Source: an uncultured Bradyrhizobium sp. (GTDB lineage Bacteria > Pseudomonadota > Alphaproteobacteria > Rhizobiales > Xanthobacteraceae). From it: a stretch of 64,000 nucleotides of DNA. Shown here piece after piece: positions 35,851 through 44,998 of this stretch (positions are counted from its first letter, which is position 1; every line of letters starts with the position of its first letter). Under the pieces are notes generated by a model. It did not search any database. It was not told the origin of the DNA and saw only the letters and a program-made list of their open reading frames with translations. The stretch lies in the NCBI RefSeq assembly GCF_936928535.1, contig NZ_CAKZHY010000169.1, forward strand, positions 1-64,000, written 5' to 3'. A program made the translations under genes and the position numbers.

Positions 35851-37263
35851 TCAGATGACCTTGCCGGGATTGAGCAGATGATCGGGATCGAGCGCGGCCT
35901 TCAATGTCCGCATCAAGGCGATCTCCGCCTCGCTGCGGGCATGTCCCAGCCACTTCTTCTTCAGTGTGCCGATGCCGTGCTCGGCCGAGACGCTGCCGCC
36001 CATGTCGCGCACGAGGCCGTAGATGATCGTGTCCATCTCCTCCTTGGGCTGCTGCTCGACGGGAAGGCCCGTGACCCAGGAAACCAGGTGCAGATTGCCA
36101 TCGCCGATATGCCCGTAATAGACGCTCTCGCCGCCGTTGATGCCGTCGGCCAGCGCGGCCTTGCAGCGCGTGGCGAACTCGTCCATCCGCGCCACCGCAA
36201 GGCCGATGTCGTAGGAGATGTGCGGCCCCAGCACCTGGCCGAACTCGGCGCAGATGTCGCGCACGCGCCAGAACGCCTGCGTCTGCGCGAGCGATTGCGC
36301 CACGGCGGCATCGACCAGCAGACCTCGCTCCATCAATTCTTCGAGCCAGGCCTGGAAGCGCGGCGCATCGACGTTCTCGTCGGTGCCCTGCGCCTCGACC
36401 AGCACATAGAGACCCTGGCCGGCGGCGACCGGCGGCTTGACGCCGGCGCGGGTCGTGATCACCTCCCAATAGTCTGGCCACATCACTTCGAACGCCGAGA
36501 GCAGCGGACCGAGCCCGCTGCGGGCGGCATCGAGCAGCGCGATCACGGCGGCATAGTCCTTGAGCGCGCAAAGTGCGGCCATGGTCGAGCGCGGCTTTGG
36601 AAACAGCTTCAGCACCACGCGGGTGATGATGCCGAGCGTGCCTTCCGAGCCGATGAAGAGATGCTTCAGATCGTAGCCGGCATTGTTCTTCATCAGCTTG
36701 TTGAGGCTGGTGATGATGGTGCCGTCGGGCAGCACCACTTCGAGGCCGAGCACCAGTTCGCGCGTCATGCCGTAGCGGATCACGCGGTTGCCGCCGGCAT
36801 TGGTGGAGAGGTTGCCGCCGATGGCGCAGGAGCCGCGCGAGCCGAGGTCGAGCGGAAAGAAAAAGCCGGCCTCGTCTGCAGCCTTCTGGATCGTCTCCAG
36901 CGGCGTGCCTGATTTCACCGTCATCGTCATCGAGGCGGGATCGATCTCCTCGATGCCGGTCATGCGCTCCAGCGAGATCGCGACCCAGCCCGTTTCGGGC
37001 GCGGCCCCGCGGCAGAGTCCCGTCAAGCCGCCTTGCGGCACGAAGGGTAGGCGCGCCTGCCGGCAGGTCCCGATCGCATCCGCCACGCCCTGCGCGTCGA
37101 GCGGGCGGATCACCGCGAGCGGCGTTTGCGGCAGGCTCGCGCTCCAGTCGTTGCAGTTGCGTGCAGGCACATCGCTGCCGGTCAGCACGGCCGCAGCGCC
37201 GAGCTTGTCGCGCAGCGCTGCGAGCAATGAACCGGGATGTCCGGCGGGCGTCGCCATGTCCAT
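35851..37263 (-). CDS. FAD-linked 2-hydroxyacid oxidase/dehydrogenase (GlcD/D-LDH-like)
   Basis: The 470-residue protein belongs to the FAD_binding_4 plus FAD-oxidase C-terminal family that oxidises glycolate, D-lactate or longer 2-hydroxyacids. N-terminal FAD motifs are PFVPQGGLTGLCRGAAP and DLGSRGSCAIGGNLSTNAGG. C-terminal ones are YYGHIGDGNLHL and SVSAEHGIGTLKK with catalytic His residues. AGAGG seven bases upstream supports the ATG at 37263. It is cotranscribed with gntR and divergent from a DHDPS-family lyase, suggesting sugar-acid or hydroxyacid catabolism. Confidence 0.88.
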   Translation of the reverse strand: MDMATPAGHPGSLLAALRDKLGAAAVLTGSDVPARNCNDWSASLPQTPLAVIRPLDAQGVADAIGTCRQARLPFVPQGGLTGLCRGAAPETGWVAISLERMTGIEEIDPASMTMTVKSGTPLETIQKAADEAGFFFPLDLGSRGSCAIGGNLSTNAGGNRVIRYGMTRELVLGLEVVLPDGTIITSLNKLMKNNAGYDLKHLFIGSEGTLGIITRVVLKLFPKPRSTMAALCALKDYAAVIALLDAARSGLGPLLSAFEVMWPDYWEVITTRAGVKPPVAAGQGLYVLVEAQGTDENVDAPRFQAWLEELMERGLLVDAAVAQSLAQTQAFWRVRDICAEFGQVLGPHISYDIGLAVARMDEFATRCKAALADGINGGESVYYGHIGDGNLHLVSWVTGLPVEQQPKEEMDTIIYGLVRDMGGSVSAEHGIGTLKKKWLGHARSEAEIALMRTLKAALDPDHLLNPGKVI

Positions 37264-37329
37264 GTGAGACCTCTTGCAGATCTGGCCGGGGCGCCCGTGG
37301 CGGACCATCCGACAGGGAATTGCATCCGC

Positions 37330-37348
37330 CTTGTATGTAAGGTACAAG
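37330..37348. promoter_or_regulatory. GntR/FadR-type operator dyad
   Basis: CTTGTA-TGTAAGG-TACAAG is a perfect 6-bp inverted repeat with a 7-bp spacer, the size of FCD-GntR operators. It lies in the 177-bp gap between the oxidase-gntR operon and the DHDPS-family gene. Confidence 0.6.
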
Positions 37349-37440
37349 ATGAAAAGTAAAGTAAAATCAAGCTGCCGGTGCCCCCCGAAGATCGTTAGGG
37401 ATCAGGGGCTTATCCGGGAGCCGCAACATCGGGTGGTGCT

Positions 37441-38325
37441 ATGACGGAGGCAATTCGCGGGTTCTGGGTGGCATCGGCGACGCCGCTGGCGGCAGACGGC
37501 GGCGTGGATTCCGCCAAGCTTGCCGCCCATGCCAAGCAGCTGTTCAGCAAGGGTGTGGACGGCGTCGTGCTGTTCGGCACCACAGGCGAGGGCACCTCCT
37601 TCAACGTCGCCGAACGGATCGCGACCATCGAAGCCGTGATCAAGGCGGGCGTGCCGGCGGAACGCATCGGCATCGGCGGCGGCTTCCCCGCCATCAGCGA
37701 CAGCATCGCGCTGACGCGCGCCGCGCTCGGCCTCGGCCTGCGGCACGTTCTGATCCTGCCGCCCTATTTCGATCGCAGCGTCACGCCTGAAGGCATCGAG
37801 GATGCCTTCGCCGCGATCATCGACGGCGTCGCCGATGATCGGCTGCGTGCCTATCTCTATCACATCCCGCAGATCTCAGGCGTCGCGATTCCGACCAGCG
37901 TCGCCGCGAACCTGCGCAGGCGCTACGGCAAAACGGTTGCGGGCCTGAAGGACTCCAGCGGCGACTTCAAGCAGTTCCAGGCGTTTCGTGCAGCGGCGCC
38001 CGAGCTCGCCATCACCGTCGGCAACGAAACCGACATCGCGCGCGCCATCGCTGCCGGCGGTGCTGGCACCATTTGCGGCATGGCAAACATCGCACCGGAG
38101 CTGGTCAAGGCGATGATCGACGGTAAGGACGTCGAGCCGCGTATGCAGGCCGCTGTCGATATCGTGGTGAAGTCGCCTTCTTTCCTGACGACGCTGAAGG
38201 CCATCCTCGCCGCGCAGACCGGCGATGCCGGCTGGTTGCGCGTGCGTCCGCCGCTGCGCGCATTGTCCGACGGCGCGGCGCTGAAGGCGAAGCTGGACGA
38301 GCTGACCAGTCCTGCGATCGCCTAA
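37441..38325 (+). CDS. DHDPS/NAL-family lyase
   Basis: The 294-residue TIM-barrel protein has the family motifs LFGTTGEGTSF (about 45-55, substrate carboxylate loop), a catalytic Tyr in YHIPQ (Tyr140) and the Schiff-base Lys170 in GLKDSSGD. Intact Tyr and Lys mean it is probably an active class-I aldolase or dehydratase acting on a 2-oxo acid. Dihydrodipicolinate synthase itself is less likely, given its position opposite a hydroxyacid oxidase and a GntR regulator. Its stop overlaps the end of the convergent MFS gene by 4 bp. Confidence 0.87.
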   Translation: MTEAIRGFWVASATPLAADGGVDSAKLAAHAKQLFSKGVDGVVLFGTTGEGTSFNVAERIATIEAVIKAGVPAERIGIGGGFPAISDSIALTRAALGLGLRHVLILPPYFDRSVTPEGIEDAFAAIIDGVADDRLRAYLYHIPQISGVAIPTSVAANLRRRYGKTVAGLKDSSGDFKQFQAFRAAAPELAITVGNETDIARAIAAGGAGTICGMANIAPELVKAMIDGKDVEPRMQAAVDIVVKSPSFLTTLKAILAAQTGDAGWLRVRPPLRALSDGAALKAKLDELTSPAIA

Positions 38326-39563
38326 GCGCGCGCTTCGTCGCTGTGGTCGTCCGCGGGCCGCGCCGACATGGCGCGGGCCACGACCAGCGCCGCCGCAAAG
38401 CCGGCCGCCGCTCCCACGCCGAGCGCCCAGCGCGGGCCGAGATGATCCGCCACCCATCCGACGATCGGAGCACCGATCGGCGTACCGCCCAGCGCAACGC
38501 CGAGCCGCAGCGCCATCACCCGCCCCCTCATATGCGGCTCGGTGGAAAGCTGCATCATGGCGTTCGAGGTATTGGTGACCGTCAGTGCCGCGACTCCGAT
38601 CAGGACCAGCGTGCCCGCGAACAGCCAGGAGCTCGGCGCAAGCGCAGCCAGCGTGCATCCGGCGCCAAACGTTGCGGCTCCCATCAGCAACGAGATGAAC
38701 CGCGGCTGGGCCCGCCCTGCGGCCAATAGCGCGCCGGAGATCGTGCCGACAGCCATCGTCGACGACAGCAGCCCGAAGCCGCGTGCGTCGGTGTGGAAGA
38801 CGCTGACCGCCATGGTCGAGATGAAGATCGGGAAGTTCAGCCCGAACGTGCCGATCAGGAACAGCATGATCATGATCGCCCTGAGATCCCTGCGCGACCA
38901 AACGTAGCGAAACCCTTCCGTCATGCCGCCCGGAGCCCGGTGCGCCCGCGCGTTTGGACGAAGCTCCGACGTGCGCAGCAAGGCAAGCGAGCAGAGCACC
39001 GCCATGAAGGACGCGGCGTTGAGCAGGAAAGCCCAGCCGGTGCCGATCGAGGCGATGACGATCCCCGCGATCGCGGGCCCGACCATCCGCGCGGCATTGA
39101 AAGACGTCGAGTTCAGCGCGATCGCGTTGGAGAGCTCGCCATCCCCGACGAGCTCGGCCACGAATGTCTGGCGTACCGGGGCGTCGAAGGCGGCGGCGCA
39201 GCCGAACAGGAAAGCGAAGACATAGACGTGCCAGAGCTGCACGAGGCCGCTGACCGTGAGAAGGCCGAGCATTAGCGCCAGCAGTCCCATCGTTGCCTGG
39301 GTCGCGACCAGCAACCGCCGCTGGTTGAAATGATCGGCGGCAAATCCCGTCCACGGCATCAGCAGGAGCTGCGGTCCGAACTGGAGCGCCATCACGATGC
39401 CGACGGCCTGCGCATTGTGTCGTGTCAGTTCGGTGAGAACAAGCCAGTCCTGCGCGGCCCGCTGCATCCACGTCCCGGTGTTGGACACCAGCGCGCCCGC
39501 AGCCCAGACGCGGTAATTGTAGTTCCGCAGTGAGCGAAATGTGCCGGCCCTCGGCACGCTCAC
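38322..39563 (-). CDS. MFS exporter (EntS/MFS_3-like)
   Basis: The 413-residue membrane protein has about 12 helices and the MFS_3 motifs RVWAAGALVSNTGTWMQRAA, GFAADHFNQRRLL and FDAPVRQTFVAELV. EntS-type members export siderophores or drugs. A siderophore receptor gene lies next on the other side, so a role in iron traffic is possible but unproven. The 3' end overlaps the lyase gene tail to tail. Confidence 0.85.
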   Translation of the reverse strand: MSVPRAGTFRSLRNYNYRVWAAGALVSNTGTWMQRAAQDWLVLTELTRHNAQAVGIVMALQFGPQLLLMPWTGFAADHFNQRRLLVATQATMGLLALMLGLLTVSGLVQLWHVYVFAFLFGCAAAFDAPVRQTFVAELVGDGELSNAIALNSTSFNAARMVGPAIAGIVIASIGTGWAFLLNAASFMAVLCSLALLRTSELRPNARAHRAPGGMTEGFRYVWSRRDLRAIMIMLFLIGTFGLNFPIFISTMAVSVFHTDARGFGLLSSTMAVGTISGALLAAGRAQPRFISLLMGAATFGAGCTLAALAPSSWLFAGTLVLIGVAALTVTNTSNAMMQLSTEPHMRGRVMALRLGVALGGTPIGAPIVGWVADHLGPRWALGVGAAAGFAAALVVARAMSARPADDHSDEARA

Positions 39564-39890
39564 GCCCCCGTGGGCGCGTTGCCGCCGTGGAATCGGCCGA
39601 ACCGTGCGAACGGGATCTGGAACGGTTGATCGCGCAGGCCGCTAAAACGATGTGGAATTGTGTTGGTCAAAAATACGCCGCCCCAAAAATAGGAAACGAG
39701 ATGAAGCCAGTTCATTCCTGCACACTCCGTGTGGCCAAATTGTAATGATCGCCTGCGTCAATCGTCAACGAGCCGCTTGAGCAGCGCGGCAGCAGCGGCC
39801 AACTTGTTCTGATCAGCTCCTCTTAGAACGCTTCGACACTAGAGCTATTCAAGCCCGCCTCCGGTTCTCTTCATTCGCGGTCACTGCTAG
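39564..39890. other. Intergenic region before the siderophore receptor
   Basis: No gene is visible in these 327 bp between divergent genes. It is AT-richer than its flanks and holds the ICE-like site at 39822-39838. It is likely to contain the promoters of both the MFS exporter and the TonB receptor. Confidence 0.5.
39822..39838. promoter_or_regulatory. Possible iron control element (Irr box)
   Basis: CTTAGAA-CGC-TTCGACA matches 11 of 14 positions of the rhizobial Irr/ICE consensus TTTAGAA-N3-TTCTAAA, 53 bp upstream of the receptor start. This is a single imperfect match judged by eye. Confidence 0.45.
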
Positions 39891-42269
39891 ATGCCCCGAC
39901 GTCAATGCCGTGACTTGGAAGTCAGACTCGGAAGTGAATTGAAAGTGCGTGTCCTAGTGGATGACCATCGCGCCAAAGGTCATCGAATTCGCCGCGGCGA
40001 GAGCCGCACCTGCCTGCTCATCGGTGCGGCCGTGCTGCTCGCCGAATATCCGTCCAGCGCCACCGTCGCGGAAGCACAAACGGCGCTGCCGCCGGTGAAT
40101 GTGGACGCACCAGCGCAGCGGCCGAAGCCGTCGCGCGCGTCGCAGCAATCTCAACGACGCGCGCAGGCACTTGCGCGCCGCAGCGCAACGGTTGTTCCAC
40201 CTGCGCCTCCGACATTGTCGGAACGCGCCGCAGCCGACGCCGCCGCGCAACAGGCGGCAAGGCTCGGCTATCGCGCGATGCCGAGCGCGAGCACGTTGCG
40301 CTCGGGCGCGTCCCCGCTCGATACCTCGCAATCCGTCAACGTCGTGCCTGCGCAGGTCCTGAGGGACCAGCTGCCGCGCAACATCGACGATGCATTGGTC
40401 AACATCAGCGGCATCACCCAGACCAATACGCTCGCCGGTACCCAGGACGCCGTGATCCGCCGCGGCTTTGGCGACAACAGGGACGGCTCGATCATGCGCA
40501 ACGGGATGCCGTTGGTGCAGGGGCGCAGCCTGACTGCCGCGGTGGACAGTGTCGAGGTCCTGAAAGGGCCGGCTTCGCTGCTCTACGGCATCATGGACCC
40601 TGGCGGCATCGTCAACACCATCAGCAAGCGTCCGGAGCTTTACCAGCACGGCTCAGTCACGCTGCTGGGTTCGAGCTACGCGAACAATCGCAGCGGCGCC
40701 GACGGCACGCTCGACGTCACCGGCCCGATTGGGGACGGCGGCCTCGCCTATCGCTTCATCGGCTATGGTGTCAGCGAGGACTATTGGCGCAATTTCGGCC
40801 GTCATCGGGAGATGCTGGTGAACCCGTCGCTCGCCTGGTACGGCGAGACCACGACGGTTCAGCTCTCCTATGAACACCGCGAATTCATCACGCCGTTCGA
40901 CCGCGGCACGGCGTTCGTCAACGACGCCCCGCTGGCGATTCCGGCGACGCGCCGGCTCGACGAACCCTTCAACAACATGTGGGGGACCTCCGACCTGGTG
41001 CAGGGCTCGGTCGAGCAGAAGCTCGACGATAGCTGGAAGGTCACGGCGGCCTACAGCTACAACACCGAGACCTACAGCGCCAACCAGCTCCGCATTACTG
41101 GCGTCAACGCCAAGACCGGCGTCGAGACCCGCAGCAATGACGGCACCCAGAACTCGCTCAGCAACGCCAGCTATGGCACTTCCTACATGCAAGGCGACGT
41201 CTGGGTCGGCGGCTTCCGCAACGAGATCCTGTTCGGCGGCGAGGCACTGTATCGCACCATCGATCGCCATGACCTGATCCGTCAGGCGACGCCGAGTTTC
41301 AATTTCTACAGCCCCGTCTACGGACTGGTCACGCCGGGCACGACCGTCTCGGCCGTTGACAGCGAGCAGACCGACAAGCTCGGCACAAGCGGCTTGTTTG
41401 CCCAGGACACCTTCCATCTCACCAACTGGCTGTCGGTGGTCGGCGGCGTGCGCTGGATGCAATATAAGCAGCTCGCCGGCAAGGGCCGGCCTGTCTTCAT
41501 CACCAACACCAACCTTTCGGGCGACAAGGTGCTGCCGCTCGGCGGGGTCATCGTCAAGCTGAGCGACGAGCTCTCCTACTACGTCAGCTATACGCAGTCG
41601 CTGAAGCCCACCTCGACCATTGCAGCCTTCACCAGCGGCTTCGTCGTGGACTCAACGGTCGCGCCCGAAGAGGGAACGCAGTGGGAGACCGGCCTGAAGT
41701 TCGACGTCAGCAAGCGGCTGTCGGGCACTTTTGCCGTCTACGATATCCAGAAGAAGAACGTGCTGGTGCTGGATGATCTCGGCAACGGCAAGTCGACAGG
41801 ACGCGCGTCCGGCGCGGCGAGGTCGCGCGGTGTCGAACTCGACGTCACCGGCCGGCTGACCGATGAATGGAGCATGATCGGCAGCTACGGCTATACCGAC
41901 GCGAGCCTGATCAACGATCCCGTCGTCGGCAATGCAAAGCTGCTGAACGCTGCGATGAACACGGCATCGCTCTATCTTGTCTACGATTTCGGAGACCGGC
42001 TGCCCGGACGTCTGCGGCTCGGCGGCGGGGCGCATTATGTCGGCGATCGGCCCGGCGACTCCGCCAACACGTTCTTCCTGCCGGCCTATACGGTTGCCGA
42101 CATTTTTGCGACCTACGATACGAAGGTCAACAAGCTGCCGGTGACCTATCAGTTCAACGTCAAGAACCTGTTCGACAAGGTCTACTATACCTCCACCACC
42201 GGAAACGCCCTGAATGTCGCGATGGGTGATGGTCGCCGCATCTCGCTGTCGGCAACGGTGAAGTTCTAG
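39891..42269 (+). CDS. TonB-dependent siderophore receptor (FhuA/FoxA-like)
   Basis: The 792-residue outer-membrane receptor would import ferric siderophores using TonB energy. A basic N-terminal stretch and a hydrophobic segment (CLLIGAAVLLAEYPS, about 42-56) form an unusually placed signal region. The mature part has a plug domain (SVNVVPAQVLRDQLPRNIDD ... VEVLKGPASLLYG) and a beta-barrel ending in SLSATVKF with the terminal aromatic residue. A GTG at 39945 would shorten the N-terminus by 18 residues and is a plausible alternative. It is followed 2 bp later by a PepSY gene. Confidence 0.9.
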   Translation: MPRRQCRDLEVRLGSELKVRVLVDDHRAKGHRIRRGESRTCLLIGAAVLLAEYPSSATVAEAQTALPPVNVDAPAQRPKPSRASQQSQRRAQALARRSATVVPPAPPTLSERAAADAAAQQAARLGYRAMPSASTLRSGASPLDTSQSVNVVPAQVLRDQLPRNIDDALVNISGITQTNTLAGTQDAVIRRGFGDNRDGSIMRNGMPLVQGRSLTAAVDSVEVLKGPASLLYGIMDPGGIVNTISKRPELYQHGSVTLLGSSYANNRSGADGTLDVTGPIGDGGLAYRFIGYGVSEDYWRNFGRHREMLVNPSLAWYGETTTVQLSYEHREFITPFDRGTAFVNDAPLAIPATRRLDEPFNNMWGTSDLVQGSVEQKLDDSWKVTAAYSYNTETYSANQLRITGVNAKTGVETRSNDGTQNSLSNASYGTSYMQGDVWVGGFRNEILFGGEALYRTIDRHDLIRQATPSFNFYSPVYGLVTPGTTVSAVDSEQTDKLGTSGLFAQDTFHLTNWLSVVGGVRWMQYKQLAGKGRPVFITNTNLSGDKVLPLGGVIVKLSDELSYYVSYTQSLKPTSTIAAFTSGFVVDSTVAPEEGTQWETGLKFDVSKRLSGTFAVYDIQKKNVLVLDDLGNGKSTGRASGAARSRGVELDVTGRLTDEWSMIGSYGYTDASLINDPVVGNAKLLNAAMNTASLYLVYDFGDRLPGRLRLGGGAHYVGDRPGDSANTFFLPAYTVADIFATYDTKVNKLPVTYQFNVKNLFDKVYYTSTTGNALNVAMGDGRRISLSATVKF

Positions 42270-42271
42270 TC

Positions 42272-43513
42272 ATGGCGATGCGACGTCGGGTCGGGCACAA
42301 GATCAGGGCCGCACTGTTGCAGGTCCATTCGATTGCCGGCCTCGTGCTCGTGCTGCTGCTTTCCTTGATCGCGCTGACCGGCGCGATCATGAGCTTCGAG
42401 GACGAGATCGTCGAGCACCTGAACGCAGACATCATGCAGGTCGCGCCGCAGGCGAGGTCGGCGCTGTCGCCGGACGAACTGGTCGCACGCCTGAAGACCG
42501 TGCCGGATGCCGGCAAGGTCGCGGGCATCACGCTGTCGAGCGATCCATCGGCCGCCGTGCACATCCGCTTTGCGCGCGACGAGCAGGGTGAGCGGCCGTC
42601 ATCGCTCTATGTCGATCCCTATGATGGTCACGCGCTCGGCGTGCCGCACGGCGAGGAGTTCTTTGCCACGGTGCGTCGGCTGCATCGCTGGTTGCTGATT
42701 CCTGGCGATGCAAGAGGGTGGGGACGCCAGATCACGGGTATTGGCGCGCTCGGCCTCATCGTGATGCTGATCTCGGGCCTCGTGCTGCGTTGGCCACCTC
42801 GCACGAGCAGCGTGAAGGTGTGGCTGAAGCCGAATCTCCGCCTCAGCGGTCGCGGCCTGCATCGCTCGCTGCATGCTGTCATCGGCACCTGGGTGCTGCC
42901 GGTCTATCTCGTGATGGCGATCACCGGGCTCTGGTACTCGTTCGACTGGTACAAGGACGGCGCCGTCTGGTTGCTGGCACGGCCCCATGCGACGGCGGCC
43001 AAGATGCAGCCGAAGCAGCCGCGTGCGACCGGCCGTCCTGATCCGCCTCAGGATCTCGCGCTCGATCGTGCATGGTCGACCCTCCTGCGTGAGGAGAGCG
43101 GCGGCTTTGCCAGGGCTCAACTCACGCTCCCAGCGGGGTCTGGCACGGTGATGCGGATCCGGTCGTGGCCAAAGGACTCTACGCTGGAAAGCGAGCGCGA
43201 CGAATTCCGCATCGACGCCGCGACAGGCGAGGTGATGTCCGCGGAGCGCTATGCCGACAAGAATTTGGGCGAGAAGGCCATTGCGAGCGTTCTCGACATC
43301 CATCGCGGCGCGATCCTGGGCTGGCCGGGCAAGCTTGCATTCATGATCGCTGCAGCCCTGATGCCGCTGTTCGCGGTTACGGGCGTGCTCCTGTACCTGT
43401 CGCGCCGGAGGCTGCGAGGCCTAGTGCAGCCACCGCTCGGTCGGCTTGTTTCGGGCGAGGGATCGCAAAGCGCTCGGCCGACGGTCCTTCGGGTGCCCGG
43501 TAATCCATCATAG
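42272..43513 (+). CDS. PepSY-associated membrane protein (iron uptake)
   Basis: The 413-residue inner-membrane protein has helices near residues 14-36, 152-172, 203-225 and 352-378. Periplasmic PepSY-type loops lie between them (SVLDIHRGAILGWPGKLAF resembles the conserved PepSY_TM His motif). PepSY_TM proteins encoded next to siderophore receptors act as ferric-siderophore reductases or accessory factors. Start spacing of 2 bp after the receptor shows one operon. Met3 (42278) is an alternative start. Confidence 0.87.
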   Translation: MAMRRRVGHKIRAALLQVHSIAGLVLVLLLSLIALTGAIMSFEDEIVEHLNADIMQVAPQARSALSPDELVARLKTVPDAGKVAGITLSSDPSAAVHIRFARDEQGERPSSLYVDPYDGHALGVPHGEEFFATVRRLHRWLLIPGDARGWGRQITGIGALGLIVMLISGLVLRWPPRTSSVKVWLKPNLRLSGRGLHRSLHAVIGTWVLPVYLVMAITGLWYSFDWYKDGAVWLLARPHATAAKMQPKQPRATGRPDPPQDLALDRAWSTLLREESGGFARAQLTLPAGSGTVMRIRSWPKDSTLESERDEFRIDAATGEVMSAERYADKNLGEKAIASVLDIHRGAILGWPGKLAFMIAAALMPLFAVTGVLLYLSRRRLRGLVQPPLGRLVSGEGSQSARPTVLRVPGNPS

Positions 43514-43616
43514 CGGCTAACAGCCAAGCGAATCTGCGAGGCGGCAAGAAACGCTTGTCGGCGGCTTCGCGAAATGGCATCGATTCAGCTAATGCACGCT
43601 GAAGTGGTGAGGCTTG

Positions 43617-44906
43617 ATGGCGCCGTCCGAACGAGACGAACTGAATAAGTCAGCACTGCCGGCAATACTGGTCAGGCGCAGCGATCTACCCGTGCCGCTT
43701 GCTCATCCAGCGCGAAGTTTTTTTGGCGGACTTCCAAAGCTTCCTCCGCAGCTCGAATGGCCGGTGGCGGAAGTTAGGGCCAACGAGACGCCGGAGGCGG
43801 TGGCTCTGACCTTCGTCGCCCAGATCGACTTGGCTGAAGTGCCAGGTTCAGGCTGGTCGCCGCTTCCGAAGCAAGGAACGCTCTATTTTTTCTGCAGTTC
43901 CGTGTTTGTTGGTGAAGGGCATCCACCTTGTCGCGTTCTCTATAGTCCGACCCATGGCACCGCGTATCCAGACCGTGCGCCCCCGCCAAATCTCATGCCG
44001 CTGGCAGGTAATGACGGAGACGCCCAGGTCAAATGGCTCGATCCGGCGCTCGATTTCCATTCCAAGGTCGAGTTCAAGTACCCACTTTCGTTCCTCCCGT
44101 TCCGCGACTTCTACTTCCTCAAGGATGCCGTTGGGGGCGAACTCATGATCGAAGAATTGTGCAGGGTGCTAGGCCCTGGTGAGCCGCAGCAACATGACTT
44201 GCTTGAGTTCCGAACGCTGGCTGAGTACGAGAAGGACGAGGACTGGCCTTTCAACTGGCTCCTGATCAATTATGTGGTTCGATCCGTGTTGTCGCATGTC
44301 GTGCGTGATCTGACGCCCGGATCCTATTACAAGCCACTTCCCGACGAGGCTGCCGCAGAACTGAAGCGACTACGCGTCGGAGCGATCGGATGGCTTGAAC
44401 GCTGCCGGGCACTGACGCCTTTGGACGACGTCGATGCGGACACAAAGACGGCTTTTAGGTCCTGGTGGCTCGATGTCGTGCGCACCTATAAGACGATGGA
44501 CGGGCAGGTTCGCACATACGTGAGCACGATATCGGCGGACCTGGGCAACGCGATCAATCATACGATCCGTTGTATGGTGACCCAGGATAACGATGCTTTT
44601 GACGATGCCCCTCGAAGCTATGTTGCGAATCTTGCGCAGCAGAATCATTGGAAGACGCCAACAGCGGAAGACGGGAAGTATCGCCATTTCCGCACGGCAC
44701 TTCATCAGATGCTGGGATATGGGAGTGGGCCGCAGGATGCGACCGAAGAGCATTTGGAGGACATGCTGTTACTTCAAATGCAAGGTGAGCTGGCCTTTTT
44801 GGATTGGCACTCCAACATCGGATGCATGCTCCATTTCTGGATTGACCGGGACGCTCTTGCGCAACTCGACTTTTCTCGGGTGGTCGCAACACTTCAATGT
44901 GACTAG
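43617..44906 (+). CDS. DUF1963 (YwqG-like) domain protein
   Basis: The 429-residue protein has a DUF1963 N-terminal half: FFGGLPKLPPQLEWP, FVAQIDLAEVPGSGWSPLPKQGTLYFF, and a C-terminal MLLLQMQGELAFLDWHSN block, which is the usual QID and L-W- pattern. A helical insert fills about 200-330. The function is unknown. It is less GC-rich than flanking genes. The ATG at 43617 has GTGAGG upstream. Confidence 0.75.
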   Translation: MAPSERDELNKSALPAILVRRSDLPVPLAHPARSFFGGLPKLPPQLEWPVAEVRANETPEAVALTFVAQIDLAEVPGSGWSPLPKQGTLYFFCSSVFVGEGHPPCRVLYSPTHGTAYPDRAPPPNLMPLAGNDGDAQVKWLDPALDFHSKVEFKYPLSFLPFRDFYFLKDAVGGELMIEELCRVLGPGEPQQHDLLEFRTLAEYEKDEDWPFNWLLINYVVRSVLSHVVRDLTPGSYYKPLPDEAAAELKRLRVGAIGWLERCRALTPLDDVDADTKTAFRSWWLDVVRTYKTMDGQVRTYVSTISADLGNAINHTIRCMVTQDNDAFDDAPRSYVANLAQQNHWKTPTAEDGKYRHFRTALHQMLGYGSGPQDATEEHLEDMLLLQMQGELAFLDWHSNIGCMLHFWIDRDALAQLDFSRVVATLQCD

Positions 44907-44998
44907 GTCGTGGCTTTTCGCTTCCACACGCGGGCACGACTAGCCAACGGCGCAACAATCATTCAAAAGCCTCTGGCACTCTTCTCAGGGTTTACGCC

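Noticed and set aside
35843..36571. Upstream extension of the GntR frame
   Set aside because: It runs inside the FAD-oxidase gene in another frame and ends at the canonical GntR start.
37876..39471. 531-codon minus-strand frame across the lyase and MFS genes
   Set aside because: Shadow of two well-supported proteins; low-complexity Arg-rich translation.
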